Below are positions 1-7,819 of a stretch of DNA of 55,765 bases, in pieces. This DNA is from Oscillospiraceae bacterium (GTDB taxonomy: Bacteria; Bacillota; Clostridia; Oscillospirales; Oscillospiraceae), in the NCBI GenBank assembly GCA_017619715.1, contig JAFZRS010000014.1, positions 1 to 55,765 on the forward strand, given 5' to 3'. The position numbers and the translations under genes were made by a program. The stretch's first letter is position 1; the number at the start of each line of letters is the position of its first letter. The notes beneath the pieces are model-generated. The model had not been told where the DNA came from, searched no databases, and saw only the letters and a list, made by a program, of their open reading frames with translations.

Positions 1-16
1 AAGAAGTAAACAACAT

Positions 17-56
17 AAAAAATTGGCGGCACAGAACCTGTGCCGCCAATTTTTTG
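17..56. terminator. Intrinsic terminator (bidirectional)
   Basis: A perfect 13-bp stem (21-33 with 39-51, five-base loop) is flanked by an A-run on the left and a T-run on the right, so it could end transcription in either direction. The gene it serves on the plus strand lies outside the window. Confidence 0.75.
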
Positions 57-64
57 TATAGCAA

Positions 65-98
65 AAACCTCTAAAATCTTTGATTTCAGAGGTTTTTT
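65..98 (-). terminator. Terminator of a lost tRNA copy
   Basis: The stem pairs 65-72 with 88-95, with an inner stem AAATC/GATTT. An A-run on the plus strand gives a T-run on the minus strand. It lies immediately 3' of the broken tRNA end at 96-118, as a real tRNA terminator would. Confidence 0.55.
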
Positions 99-118
99 GG
101 TCCGAGTGGGGAGACTCG
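96..118 (-). pseudogene. tRNA-Pro 3'-end fragment
   Basis: These 23 bases are identical to 258-280, which hold the CCA end, the 3' acceptor strand and the 3' half of the T arm of the intact tRNA-Pro(TGG). Identity stops abruptly at 118/280. The T-arm motif GTTCGAGTCTCCC also occurs at 201-213 in the opposite orientation, forming a 10-bp inverted repeat with 109-118, with a perfect 10-bp hairpin (159-181) in between. The fragment could come from tRNA duplication and decay or from an element that used the tRNA 3' end as target. Confidence 0.6.
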
Positions 119-224
119 CCCGGCTCGCTGTCGCCAGCCGGCACGCACGCGGACAACGAAACAGCCCACAGGGCTGTTTCTCCCGCTGCGCGGGTGTCCT
201 GTTCGAGTCTCCCTTCACAGAAAG

Positions 225-260
225 AAACTGACAGACACGCTAAAGCGTATCTGCCAGTTT
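225..260 (-). terminator. Terminator of tRNA-Pro(TGG)
   Basis: Positions 225-241 pair with 244-260; the two mismatches read as G-U pairs in the minus-strand RNA. The stem abuts the encoded CCA of the tRNA, and TTTCTTT follows on the minus strand. Confidence 0.7.
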
Positions 261-335
261 GGTCCGAGTGGGGAGACTCGAACTCCCAGCATCCAGCTCC
301 CAAAGCTGGCGCGCTGCCAGTTGCGCTACACCCGG
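260..335 (-). tRNA. tRNA-Pro(TGG)
   Basis: Read on the minus strand, the acceptor CCGGGTG pairs with CACTCGG, followed by discriminator A and an encoded CCA. The anticodon stem CCAGC/GCTGG holds the loop TTTGGGA, giving anticodon TGG. The T loop GTTCGAGTC is intact. A promoter lies at 376-404 and a terminator at 225-260. Confidence 0.95.
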
Positions 336-375
336 ATTTCAATATAAAAAACGCGCCGTCGCGGACAGCACATTT

Positions 376-404
376 ACTATACCAGTTTTCAGCTTGCTTG
401 ACAA
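376..404 (-). promoter_or_regulatory. Sigma-70-type promoter of tRNA-Pro(TGG)
   Basis: On the minus strand TTGTCA and TATAGT are separated by exactly 17 bases, about 40 bases upstream of the tRNA 5' end. Confidence 0.7.
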
Positions 405-466
405 GAGTAAAAATGGCACGGCGTCCGCATGACGTGTACAACCTTGCCACGAAAGCCAAAAACACA

Positions 467-495
467 TTGACTTTTCACCGTGTCGGTCGTATCAT
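467..495 (+). promoter_or_regulatory. Candidate promoter of the polysaccharide cluster
   Basis: TTGACT and TATCAT are separated by 17 bases. About 150 bases of untranslated leader follow before the first glycosyltransferase. The stretch 336-648 holds no convincing gene, only this promoter and that of the tRNA on the other strand. Confidence 0.5.
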
Positions 496-648
496 TAAAA
501 TAGGTGAAATTGTAGATAGTGGGACAGAATGGGTAACTTTTTATGAATTGACGGACGTCTTTGCAGGGAAGGAGACCCGCGATGTTGGATCACTCTCTCA
601 CTCCGAGCCGCCCAACCGTATCAAAGATGAAAGGTTGATTTCATAGCC

Positions 649-1476
649 GTGGAAATAAAAACTTCTGTATTGATGTCGGTATATGGGAAGGATTGTCCGG
701 AGCACTTGCAGTTAGCGCTGCGAAGCGTCTATGACGATCAGACGGTGAAGCCCGACGAGATCGTAGTCGTATTTGACGGCCCCTTGACCGGGGAATTATA
801 CAGCGTGCTGGATGCGTTTCGTTCCGGGAAAGAATCGTTTGTTTTTTACTGCCCGCTTGAGGAGAATGTGGGGCTGGGCGAAGCGCTTCGGATCGGCACG
901 GGGTATTGTACGGGTGACTGGATTTTTCGCATGGACGCAGATGACATCAGCGATGCCCGCCGGTTTGAGCGGCAGATAGCGTATATCCGGGAGCACCCAG
1001 AGTGCGACGTGGTAGGCACGGATATTGCGGAGTTTCAAATCTCCGCGGACGAGCCGTATATACGCCGGCGAGTCTGTCCTGCGGATCATGCCGGCATTTT
1101 GAAAATGGCAAAGCACCGCACCCCCGTGAATCACGTATCGGCGGCAATAAAGAAAGAGGCTTTGCTGCGCTGCGGCGGATACATATCCCTGCCCCTGCTG
1201 GAAGACTACTACCTTTGGCTCAGAATGCTCTCGCAAGGCTGTGTATTTTCCAATATCCACGAATCGCTGGTCCATGTGCGAATCGGGAACGGCTTTTTGC
1301 AGAAGAGACGCCGGAGTGCGCGGATAAAAGGGTGGAAGACGTTGCAGCGGTTCATGTTGGATCACAAGATGATTTCCAGACCCGCCGCATGGGCGAATAT
1401 GGTGTATGTTTTCCTGTTCACCACCATGCCGTCCGGCTTGAAGAAGTGGGCATATAAGAGAGCTTTAAGGAAGTAA
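649..1476 (+). CDS. Family 2 glycosyltransferase
   Basis: This 275-residue protein has a GT-A fold glycosyltransferase domain. It opens with the typical strand SVLMSVYGKD and the QTVKPDEIVVVFDG segment, followed by a metal- and nucleotide-binding DAD motif at residues 96-98 (FRMDADD). It probably transfers a sugar from a nucleotide donor to a lipid-linked glycan at the cytoplasmic membrane face. The start is GTG with a weak AAGG site about 15 bases upstream; no better ATG exists near the conserved N-terminus. It is the first gene of the polysaccharide cluster. The family is clear; donor and acceptor cannot be read from the sequence. Confidence 0.88.
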   Translation: MEIKTSVLMSVYGKDCPEHLQLALRSVYDDQTVKPDEIVVVFDGPLTGELYSVLDAFRSGKESFVFYCPLEENVGLGEALRIGTGYCTGDWIFRMDADDISDARRFERQIAYIREHPECDVVGTDIAEFQISADEPYIRRRVCPADHAGILKMAKHRTPVNHVSAAIKKEALLRCGGYISLPLLEDYYLWLRMLSQGCVFSNIHESLVHVRIGNGFLQKRRRSARIKGWKTLQRFMLDHKMISRPAAWANMVYVFLFTTMPSGLKKWAYKRALRK

Positions 1477-1510
1477 AGCGCCGGGTGGTTTTTAGAAAGT
1501 AGGCTGTTTT

Positions 1511-2587
1511 ATGGTTTTATTGCATGTGGCCATGATCGATGAAAACCCTTTTGCCGGTGTGAATGTGGCGGTGAAAGCGTTTCTCCGGTCGCAAAGCGCA
1601 GGCAACCGGTGCGCTCTTTGGAATCTTGCACCGACCCATGCACAAGGCGTAGAAACTGAGTTTTTATATGACCGGTTCAACGACTTGACAAAGCTCCCCG
1701 CCCCGTTTGACCGTCCGGATCTGGTGATTTTTCATGAGATCTACCGACCTGCTTTTTTGCAGATTTGCCGCCGGACGCGGCAGGAGAAGATACCGTATAT
1801 CATCATTCCCCACGGTGGCTTGACCGGGCGAGCACAGTCCGTCAAGCGTGTCAAAAAGTGGGTTGCCAATCATTTGCTCTTTAACCGCTTTGTGCGTGGT
1901 GCGGAAGGAATCCAGTATCTTTCGGAGCGGGAACGGCAGGAGAGCCGCCCTAAGGAAAAGGCCTTTCTGGGCACGAACGGCATAGATGCTGTGCACCCGA
2001 AAGAGCGATGGAATGACCGCATTTCCCGAATTGTCTATATCGGCAGACTGGATATCTATATCAAGGGGATCGATCTTCTCCTGCAGGCAATCCGGACAGC
2101 AAAGGCTTCTTTTGCCGGCGGCTGCCGCGTTTCACTGTACGGCCCCGATGAAGACGGCGCCCACGAGGCAATCCGTCAGATGATCCGTGAGATGGATTTA
2201 GATGAGATCGTTGCCGTGTACCCTCCTGTTTCCGGCACGGAGAAAGAGCGGATTCTCACAGAGGCGGATTGCTTTATCCAAACCTCCCGGTCCGAGGGCA
2301 TGTCCATGGGAATTTTGGAGGCGCTTTCCTACGGCTTGCCCTGCATTTTGACAGAGGGTACGTCGATGAAAGAGAATTTGGACGATTATGACGCCGGCTG
2401 GATTTGCAAAACTGATCCGACAGCCCTGTCTGCGCTTCTGACGGAGGTTCTCTCTGCTTCCGGAGATATACTGCGGGAAAAATCCGCAGGTGCGATCCGG
2501 CTGATCCAAGACCGGTTTTTGACCGGGCAGGTTGCCCGGGCGACGATAGATCAATACCAAAGTATCATTTTAGCGTATGGCGGGTAG
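1511..2587 (+). CDS. GT4-family glycosyltransferase (GT-B fold)
   Basis: This is a 358-residue retaining glycosyltransferase of the group 1 (GT4) type. The C-terminal Rossmann half carries IVYIGRLDIYIKGIDLLL and the donor-binding EX7E motif at residues 262-270 (EGMSMGILE). The N-terminal acceptor half includes IIPHGGL. The length is normal for the family. It lies 34 bases after the GT2 gene and 5 bases before the polymerase gene, on the same strand, so it is probably co-transcribed. It likely adds a sugar to a cell-surface polysaccharide repeat unit; the specificity is unknown. Confidence 0.88.
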   Translation: MVLLHVAMIDENPFAGVNVAVKAFLRSQSAGNRCALWNLAPTHAQGVETEFLYDRFNDLTKLPAPFDRPDLVIFHEIYRPAFLQICRRTRQEKIPYIIIPHGGLTGRAQSVKRVKKWVANHLLFNRFVRGAEGIQYLSERERQESRPKEKAFLGTNGIDAVHPKERWNDRISRIVYIGRLDIYIKGIDLLLQAIRTAKASFAGGCRVSLYGPDEDGAHEAIRQMIREMDLDEIVAVYPPVSGTEKERILTEADCFIQTSRSEGMSMGILEALSYGLPCILTEGTSMKENLDDYDAGWICKTDPTALSALLTEVLSASGDILREKSAGAIRLIQDRFLTGQVARATIDQYQSIILAYGG

Positions 2588-2592
2588 ATTTG

Positions 2593-3702
2593 ATGTTTTT
2601 CTTTGAAAGGCTGATAGGCATAGGGTGCTACACCCTTGTGCTGCTGTTTGTGCTGCTGTTGCTGCGCGGCACGAACATTAAAACATCTAAAATACTGTTC
2701 TTCTATCTGGTGGGACTTGCTTTGATGGCTTTATATTATAAGCCATATAAAACGGCTGACCTGTATCGGATATTTGAGATCGTCCGGTATTACGGCAGGC
2801 AGAGCTGGAAGACCTTTTTTGAAAACACTGTCAAAGGTTCCTTATCGCCGACGGCGGATATCATGTATTGGGTATTCGGCAGGCTGCAAATAGCGCACTT
2901 GCTTCCGGTGTTTAGCTGTGTGACGTGTTATTCCGTCATTTTCTACGTGATTGCAGACTGTTCCGAACGGTTCCATCTCCAGCGGAAGAATACCACGCTC
3001 TTGCTCTTTTTTGTGATGGCGTCGGGGTTCTACATTCCCGTCATCGGCGGTATCCGCATGATGATGTCCCTGTGCATTCTTTTGTTCTGCTTTTATCGGA
3101 CGTATATCCTTAAAAAAGTGACCCTGATCCATATTGTCCTCTACCTGTTGGCGCTTACCATACATGCTATGGCAGTGGCCGTGATTGCGGTTGCACTCTT
3201 TTCGCTGGTGTTTGGCAAAATTACGAAGGTGCGCTACAAGATTCTCCTCTTGCTTTTTCTCATAGCGGCAGCCTTTGAACTCAACCGTTTCGTTGATTTG
3301 ACCCAACTCCTGGAAGAAAAGGCGAGCTTTTACCTGTATGAGGACACATACTTTGATATTTGGGAGTTTATCATCGGCTTAATCTCCGTTTTCTTTGAGC
3401 TTATCCTCTTGCTCCGTGTGAGAAAGGGGTCGATCCGGCTCCGGTTCTTTGAAATGATGACGGTGTTTTGCGTCTTGATCGCGGCGGTGTTTATCACCAG
3501 ATTTTCCATTTTCCACCGGTTTTGCGTCGAAACGGCGTTGCTCATGGCACTGCCGCTTGCCGCCGTCTCCGTTTCTCCCGATGCAAGCGACACCCCCAAC
3601 TCTTTTTTCCGGCAGTGGTTTGCCGTTTGGTCGTTGCTTTTGCTTATTGCCAATGCCGGCAGAGGTACCCTGTCCGGCCTGAAATTTTTTGAACTGCCAT
3701 AA
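2593..3702 (+). CDS. EpsG/Wzy-like polysaccharide polymerase
   Basis: This hydrophobic 369-residue membrane protein has about ten predicted transmembrane stretches and a larger loop after the second (YKPYKTADLYRIFEIVRYY). The layout fits EpsG-type O-unit or exopolysaccharide polymerases. ATG at 2593 is preferred over the adjacent TTG at 2590. It sits between glycosyltransferase genes and upstream of a flippase gene, as expected for a Wzx/Wzy pathway. Sequence conservation in this family is poor, so the call rests on topology and context. Confidence 0.7.
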   Translation: MFFFERLIGIGCYTLVLLFVLLLLRGTNIKTSKILFFYLVGLALMALYYKPYKTADLYRIFEIVRYYGRQSWKTFFENTVKGSLSPTADIMYWVFGRLQIAHLLPVFSCVTCYSVIFYVIADCSERFHLQRKNTTLLLFFVMASGFYIPVIGGIRMMMSLCILLFCFYRTYILKKVTLIHIVLYLLALTIHAMAVAVIAVALFSLVFGKITKVRYKILLLLFLIAAAFELNRFVDLTQLLEEKASFYLYEDTYFDIWEFIIGLISVFFELILLLRVRKGSIRLRFFEMMTVFCVLIAAVFITRFSIFHRFCVETALLMALPLAAVSVSPDASDTPNSFFRQWFAVWSLLLLIANAGRGTLSGLKFFELP

Positions 3703-3743
3703 AGCATGAAAGCATATTCAGATTTTTCGGGAAGTGATACTGC

Positions 3744-4754
3744 TTGACAACGGAGAATTCACGCGCCCTGTTTTCCGTGGTTGTTCCGGTTTACAATGCC
3801 TCTTCCTATTTGGAAGAGTGTATAGAGAGCGTTTTGCACCAGACCTGCCCGGATTATGAGGTCATACTGGTAGACGACGGTTCAACGGACCGATCCGGTG
3901 CGCTGTGCGACCGGTATGCCTCGGACACGGTGACCGTTTTCCATCAGGAAAATCAGGGACATACCGCCGCACGCCAAAAGGGTGCGGAGCTGGCAAAAGG
4001 CGATTATGTGGTGTTTTTGGACAGCGATGACCTGCTGGATCCGCTTTTTTTGGAGAGGGTGCGGCAAACGCTGGACAAGGCGCCCGCCGACATGGTGCAG
4101 TGCCGGAGGCTGAGTTTTTTTGATCTCCGTCATCCGAACGGCCTTCAAGTTTGGGACAATCCCGTTCCTGATGGGTATTACGATGTCGAGAGAATTCAAC
4201 AAACCGTTTATCCCTGCTTAATGATGGATCAAAGCGGGCGGTGCTTTCCACGAGCTATAAGTGCCAAGGCCATTCGCCGGGAGATTGTTTTAAAACACCT
4301 GCCTCGCGTGCCCGCCGTCATCAAGACGGGCGAGGATATGTGCGGAGTCATCTCCATGTTTGCAGATATCCGCACACTCTCGGTCATATCAGACGCCGTG
4401 TATCTCTACCGCATCGTCCCCGGCTCTATTTCCAGATCGCCAGATCCGGAGGCGCTGGTACGCTGTGCGTCTACGGTGGGTTTTTTGAAACAGTGCCTTC
4501 CCATTGCGGAAACGGTTTTGTACCCGCAGTATTTGCGTCTTTGCATACAGCAGGCGTACAGCGCGTGTGTGCAGGTACTGCGCTCGGGAGAGCGGAAGAA
4601 GATCCGCGCGGCATATGACTGCTTTTCGCGGCAAACAGGCTTTTGTGAGATTTTGCGGCAGGCGCAGTTTACCGACCGCCGCCTGCGTATGAAGAAAGAG
4701 CTGCTGCAAAGGGAATGGTTTTGGGCGATCCGGTTTCTGAACCGTTCGCATTGA
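3744..4754 (+). CDS. Family 2 glycosyltransferase
   Basis: This 336-residue protein has an N-terminal GT2 domain: FSVVVPVYNASSYLEECI, then VILVDDGSTDRSG and the catalytic-site DSD at residues 93-95 (VVFLDSDDLLD). The C-terminal 130 residues are less conserved. The reading frame starts at TTG with a GGAAG element about 12 bases upstream, and the conserved GT2 core begins only ten residues in, so TTG is accepted. It belongs to the same cluster as the preceding polymerase gene (41-base gap) and precedes the licD remnant. Its sugar specificity is unknown. Confidence 0.87.
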   Translation: MTTENSRALFSVVVPVYNASSYLEECIESVLHQTCPDYEVILVDDGSTDRSGALCDRYASDTVTVFHQENQGHTAARQKGAELAKGDYVVFLDSDDLLDPLFLERVRQTLDKAPADMVQCRRLSFFDLRHPNGLQVWDNPVPDGYYDVERIQQTVYPCLMMDQSGRCFPRAISAKAIRREIVLKHLPRVPAVIKTGEDMCGVISMFADIRTLSVISDAVYLYRIVPGSISRSPDPEALVRCASTVGFLKQCLPIAETVLYPQYLRLCIQQAYSACVQVLRSGERKKIRAAYDCFSRQTGFCEILRQAQFTDRRLRMKKELLQREWFWAIRFLNRSH

Positions 4755-4766
4755 ACGGGGAGCGGA

Positions 4767-4997
4767 ATGGAAGAAATCACCAATGTGAGATAAAAACAAC
4801 TGCTGCCCAATGAAGCGTTGGTTCATCTCAAATCCGTATGTGATACGTACCATTTGCGGTATTGGCTCTCCAACGGCTCTCTTCCGGGCGCTGGATACAA
4901 CGCATACCTTACAAAACTATATGGAGATTACAGGCGTGATTTACCGAAGGAAACGCAGGTTTCAAATCACGTGATACGCGTATGGAAAAAGCAATAA
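4767..4997 (+). pseudogene. licD-family remnant with internal deletion and early stop
   Basis: An ATG at 4767, preceded by GGGGAG, opens a 77-codon frame with a TAA at codon 9 and then no stop until 4997. The downstream residues read like two ends of a LicD phosphotransferase joined together. HLRYWLSNGSLPGA matches the N-terminal strand before the usual RHkGFIPWDDDiDI active-site segment. AYLTKLYGDYRRDLPKE matches the C-terminal YLxxLYGDYxxLPP segment. The catalytic aspartates and about 170 residues are missing. LicD proteins attach phosphocholine or phosphoethanolamine to glycans. The end overlaps the start of the flippase gene by 16 bases. Confidence 0.7.
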
Positions 4998-6388
4998 ACC
5001 GAAGAGAATTTATCCGTAATTTGTCCAAAGTGGTGTTCAGCCAGGGACTGACCGTTTTCTCGGGCGTTCTGGTAGGATTCATCGTTCCGAAGGTTTTAGG
5101 CGTCACGGGATACGGCTTTTACCGGCTCTACACCATGTACTTCGTCTATACCTCGCTGCTGCACTTCGGCTTCGTGGACGGGGTGCTGCTTCGGTATGCC
5201 GGCTGTTCCTATACGGAGCTGGACAAGGCGCAGATGCGGACGCTCTCCCTGTTTTATATGGTGTTTCAAGCCGCCATGGGAGTGTTGTTCGTTGCGGCGG
5301 GTTTTTGGATCGGCGCGTCGGATTACGGCTTCATCTGCATGATGCTGGGGCTCAATCTTTTCGTGACGAACACCATGACGTATTTTCAGTTCATTTCCCA
5401 GGCGACACAGCGCTTTACGGAGTTTTCCCTGCGCAACAGCCTCGTCTCCTCCGCTAAAATAGTCATCTGCCTTGTGCTGCTGGCGATGTATTGGCGCACT
5501 GGTGCGTACGTGTCTTATAAACTGTACTTAACCCTGCTCTTTTTGGTGGACAGCGCTATGCTGCTGTGGTATGTCAGAACCTACCGGGATATCATTTTCG
5601 GCAGCAGACATTCCCTTTCCGATGAAAAAACAACGATTGTGCGGCTTTTCAAAACAGGCATCATTCTCACTGTCGCGTATCAGGTAGGACATCTGGTTTT
5701 TGTGCTGGATCGGCAGTTTGTGTCGCTTCTCTTTTCAAGAGAAACGTATTCTGTCTACTCGTTCGCATATAGTATCATATCCCTTTTCGCCACGATGGTG
5801 GCGACGATCTCCACTGTTTTGTTCCCCATGCTCAAATCGCTGACGAAGGAGAACGTCATGCGTCATTATCCTGCCATGTCGGAGATGATTGCGATGATCT
5901 CCGGCGCCGCACTCATCTGCTTTTACCCGTTGCAGGAGATCATTACGCGGTTTCTCCCGGAATACAGTGATTCGCTGAACTATTTGCGTATTGTCTTCCC
6001 TTCGCTTTTACTCACCACTTCCATTTCCGTGGTCGGTTTTACGTATTTTAAGGTTCTGGATCGGAACTTTCATTATTTCCTGTTCGGTCTGTCCGCCTTG
6101 CTTGCGGGCGCGGCGCTGAACGCCGGAGCGTATGCCGTCGCAGGCTCGCCGGAGGCGATCTCCTGGGCTTCCATCGTGACGCTGTTCCTCTGGCTTCTGG
6201 GCATCCGGATCTACTTTTGGAAAAACTACCGCATTTCTTTTTGGAAGAATCTCGCTTATATTGTCTGTGTGTTGGGTTTGTACTATTTTGTGTTCTTTGT
6301 GTTGGGCGGTACATGGCTGTGCGCCGTTGTATACGGCGCGGCGTTCGGGATCTTTTCCGTTTTGTTTTATCACAGGCGGCGTAAGTGA
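4982..6388 (+). CDS. Wzx-like polysaccharide flippase (MATE/MOP superfamily)
   Basis: This 468-residue polytopic membrane protein has about 12 to 14 predicted transmembrane segments. The N-terminus (NLSKVVFSQGLTVFSGVLVG, then VPKVLGVTGYGFYRLY) is the typical first two helices of the polysaccharide biosynthesis/flippase family. It would move lipid-linked repeat units across the membrane for polymerisation by the EpsG/Wzy-like protein. It is the last gene of the cluster and is followed by a hairpin at 6434. Its start lies inside the licD remnant, which may supply translation coupling. Family assignment is solid; the exact glycan is unknown. Confidence 0.85.
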   Translation: MEKAINRREFIRNLSKVVFSQGLTVFSGVLVGFIVPKVLGVTGYGFYRLYTMYFVYTSLLHFGFVDGVLLRYAGCSYTELDKAQMRTLSLFYMVFQAAMGVLFVAAGFWIGASDYGFICMMLGLNLFVTNTMTYFQFISQATQRFTEFSLRNSLVSSAKIVICLVLLAMYWRTGAYVSYKLYLTLLFLVDSAMLLWYVRTYRDIIFGSRHSLSDEKTTIVRLFKTGIILTVAYQVGHLVFVLDRQFVSLLFSRETYSVYSFAYSIISLFATMVATISTVLFPMLKSLTKENVMRHYPAMSEMIAMISGAALICFYPLQEIITRFLPEYSDSLNYLRIVFPSLLLTTSISVVGFTYFKVLDRNFHYFLFGLSALLAGAALNAGAYAVAGSPEAISWASIVTLFLWLLGIRIYFWKNYRISFWKNLAYIVCVLGLYYFVFFVLGGTWLCAVVYGAAFGIFSVLFYHRRRK

Positions 6389-6433
6389 CCGATGTAGCGC
6401 GTATTACGATGATTTTTGACTGATTGTCTTAAC

Positions 6434-6472
6434 AGAAGGGGCGCCTCACCGATTCCGTGAGATGCCCCTTCT
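6434..6472 (+). terminator. Terminator-like hairpin after the polysaccharide cluster
   Basis: AGAAGGGGC pairs with GCCCCTTCT, with further pairing inside (CCTCAC/GTGAGA). The T-tract is poor (CTGCTT), so termination may be partial. Confidence 0.55.
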
Positions 6473-6489
6473 CTGCTTGCAGAAATAGA

Positions 6490-6525
6490 AAAACAGCAGC
6501 CGCGCCACAGCGCGTCTGCTGTTTT
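6490..6525 (-). terminator. Terminator of tRNA-Pro(GGG)
   Basis: AAACAGCAG pairs with CTGCTGTTT, with an inner GCGC/GCGC stem. A T-run follows on the minus strand, directly after the encoded CCA of the tRNA. Confidence 0.75.
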
Positions 6526-6602
6526 TGGTCCGAGTGTCGAGATTCGAACTCGAGGCCTCTTGAACCCCATTCAAGCGCGATACCAAACTTCGCCACACCC
6601 GG
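6526..6602 (-). tRNA. tRNA-Pro(GGG)
   Basis: On the minus strand the acceptor CCGGGTG pairs with CACTCGG and CCA is encoded. The anticodon stem CTTGA/TCAAG holds ATGGGGT, giving anticodon GGG. The acceptor stem and discriminator are identical to those of tRNA-Pro(TGG) at 260-335. Confidence 0.95.
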
Positions 6603-6635
6603 ATATAAAATTCTATCTGCCTCATCAGCCTATTC

Positions 6636-6664
6636 AATATACCACACCTGTTTTGTTTTTTCAA
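6636..6664 (-). promoter_or_regulatory. Promoter of tRNA-Pro(GGG)
   Basis: On the minus strand TTGAAA and TATATT are separated by 17 bases, about 35 bases upstream of the tRNA 5' end. Confidence 0.65.
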
Positions 6665-6712
6665 GTCCTAAAATCTGTTTTTTTCGTTCTTGCGCTGCCA
6701 ACAAGGCTCATC

Positions 6713-6741
6713 TTGTATTACAAGGGGCTGCGTGTTATACT
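6713..6741 (+). promoter_or_regulatory. Promoter of the ylmH-like operon
   Basis: TTGTAT and TATACT are separated by 17 bases, about 60 bases upstream of the start at 6809. It lies back to back with the tRNA-Pro(GGG) promoter. Confidence 0.55.
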
Positions 6742-6808
6742 AACATAGTATTGCGGCAGTGTCCGCCGAAGGGCGGCTCATACCGGAATCAGGGAGGAAA
6801 CGACAGGC

Positions 6809-7594
6809 ATGGACAAACGCACGTTGCTGGATCGCGTGGCGTCTGACGGCGAAGAGAGGATACTGCTCGGACGCATATGGGACAAATATGACCGGTGTCT
6901 GCGGCGGAATATTCCCGCCTGTACCCCCTTTCTCTCGCCCAAAGAGCAGCAGGCGGCGGTGCGGCTGTTGCACGCCATGGGTGTGGAGGACGGAGGTGGG
7001 TTATGGGGCGGCTATCCGGGCGCGGAGCGATGCCAGATTCACTTCTTGCCCGAGTGGCAGACGGAGCCAATCGCCGACGCGGTGGTCTGTCTGCGCTGTT
7101 CCTTTTATGAGGAGAATGCGTTGAGCCACCGGGATTTTCTGGGAAGTCTTATGGGGCTGGGATTGACCCGGGAGAGCATCGGGGATATACTGGTCTCACC
7201 CGACAGCGCCGATATCCTGATATCAGCCTCCGTAGCGGAGCATCTGGAGCGCGACTGGAACAGCGCCGGACGCACGGCGCTGCAGGTACGGCGCATTGCG
7301 TCCGGGGAGGTGCGTCCTCCGGCGCGGCAGGTGAAGGAATTACGGGATACGGTGTCCTCCCTGCGGCTGGACAGCGTGCTGTCTGTGGGCTTTTCCGTCA
7401 GCCGCGGCAAGGCAGCGGAGGCGGTGGAAAGCGGGCGCGTGCAGGTGAACTGGGAGGATTGTCAAAAGAATGACCGTCTGCTGGGCGAAGGAGACGTGCT
7501 GACCGTGCGGGGACTGGGCAAATGCAGGTTAACCGCTGTGGGCGGCGTAACGAAGAAGGGACGCATTTTTATTACCGTAGAGCGGTATTTGTGA
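6809..7594 (+). CDS. ylmH: YlmH-like S4-domain RNA-binding protein
   Basis: This 261-residue protein has the YlmH layout: an N-terminal region of about 80 residues, a central domain (residues 85-175), and a C-terminal S4 RNA-binding domain at about 185-242 (LRLDSVLSVGFSVSRGKA, then VQVNWEDCQKNDRLLGEGD). YlmH-family proteins associate with the ribosome and the division-linked ylm locus in other Firmicutes; the sepF/divIVA neighbours are absent here. The gene begins a three-gene run with the DUF896 and xpaC-like genes (gaps 8 and 4 bases). The start ATG has AGGGAGGAAA upstream. Confidence 0.8.
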   Translation: MDKRTLLDRVASDGEERILLGRIWDKYDRCLRRNIPACTPFLSPKEQQAAVRLLHAMGVEDGGGLWGGYPGAERCQIHFLPEWQTEPIADAVVCLRCSFYEENALSHRDFLGSLMGLGLTRESIGDILVSPDSADILISASVAEHLERDWNSAGRTALQVRRIASGEVRPPARQVKELRDTVSSLRLDSVLSVGFSVSRGKAAEAVESGRVQVNWEDCQKNDRLLGEGDVLTVRGLGKCRLTAVGGVTKKGRIFITVERYL

Positions 7595-7602
7595 GGAAAA
7601 GC

Positions 7603-7815
7603 ATGGATCGAAAGAAGATTGACCGGATCAATGAGCTCTCGCGCAAGGCGAAAAGCGCCGAGGGGCTGACCGCGGAGGAACGTACGGAGCAGTCGTCGCT
7701 GCGCCGGGAGTATATAGACGCCGTGGTGGGCAATTTGCGGCAGGAGCTGGACCACACCTGGGTGGTGGACGAGCACGGCAACAAGCGGAAGCTGAAGGGA
7801 AGAGGAGGACGTTGA
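7603..7815 (+). CDS. DUF896 (YnzC-like) small protein
   Basis: This 70-residue protein matches the DUF896/YnzC family: an N-terminal helical hairpin (MDRKKIDRINELSRKAKS, then GLTAEERTEQSSLRREYID) and the LRQELDHTWVVDEHGNK tail. The ATG at 7603 has GAGGAAAA just upstream; an upstream in-frame ATG at 7522 lies inside the previous gene and would add unrelated sequence. The molecular role of the family is not established. It sits between the ylmH-like and xpaC-like genes in an apparent operon. Confidence 0.85.
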   Translation: MDRKKIDRINELSRKAKSAEGLTAEERTEQSSLRREYIDAVVGNLRQELDHTWVVDEHGNKRKLKGRGGR

Positions 7816-7819
7816 ACAG

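Noticed and set aside
80..646. A 188-codon plus-strand frame through the first tRNA region
   Set aside because: It reads through tRNA-Pro antisense, terminators and the promoter; no ribosome-binding site or conserved segment is present.
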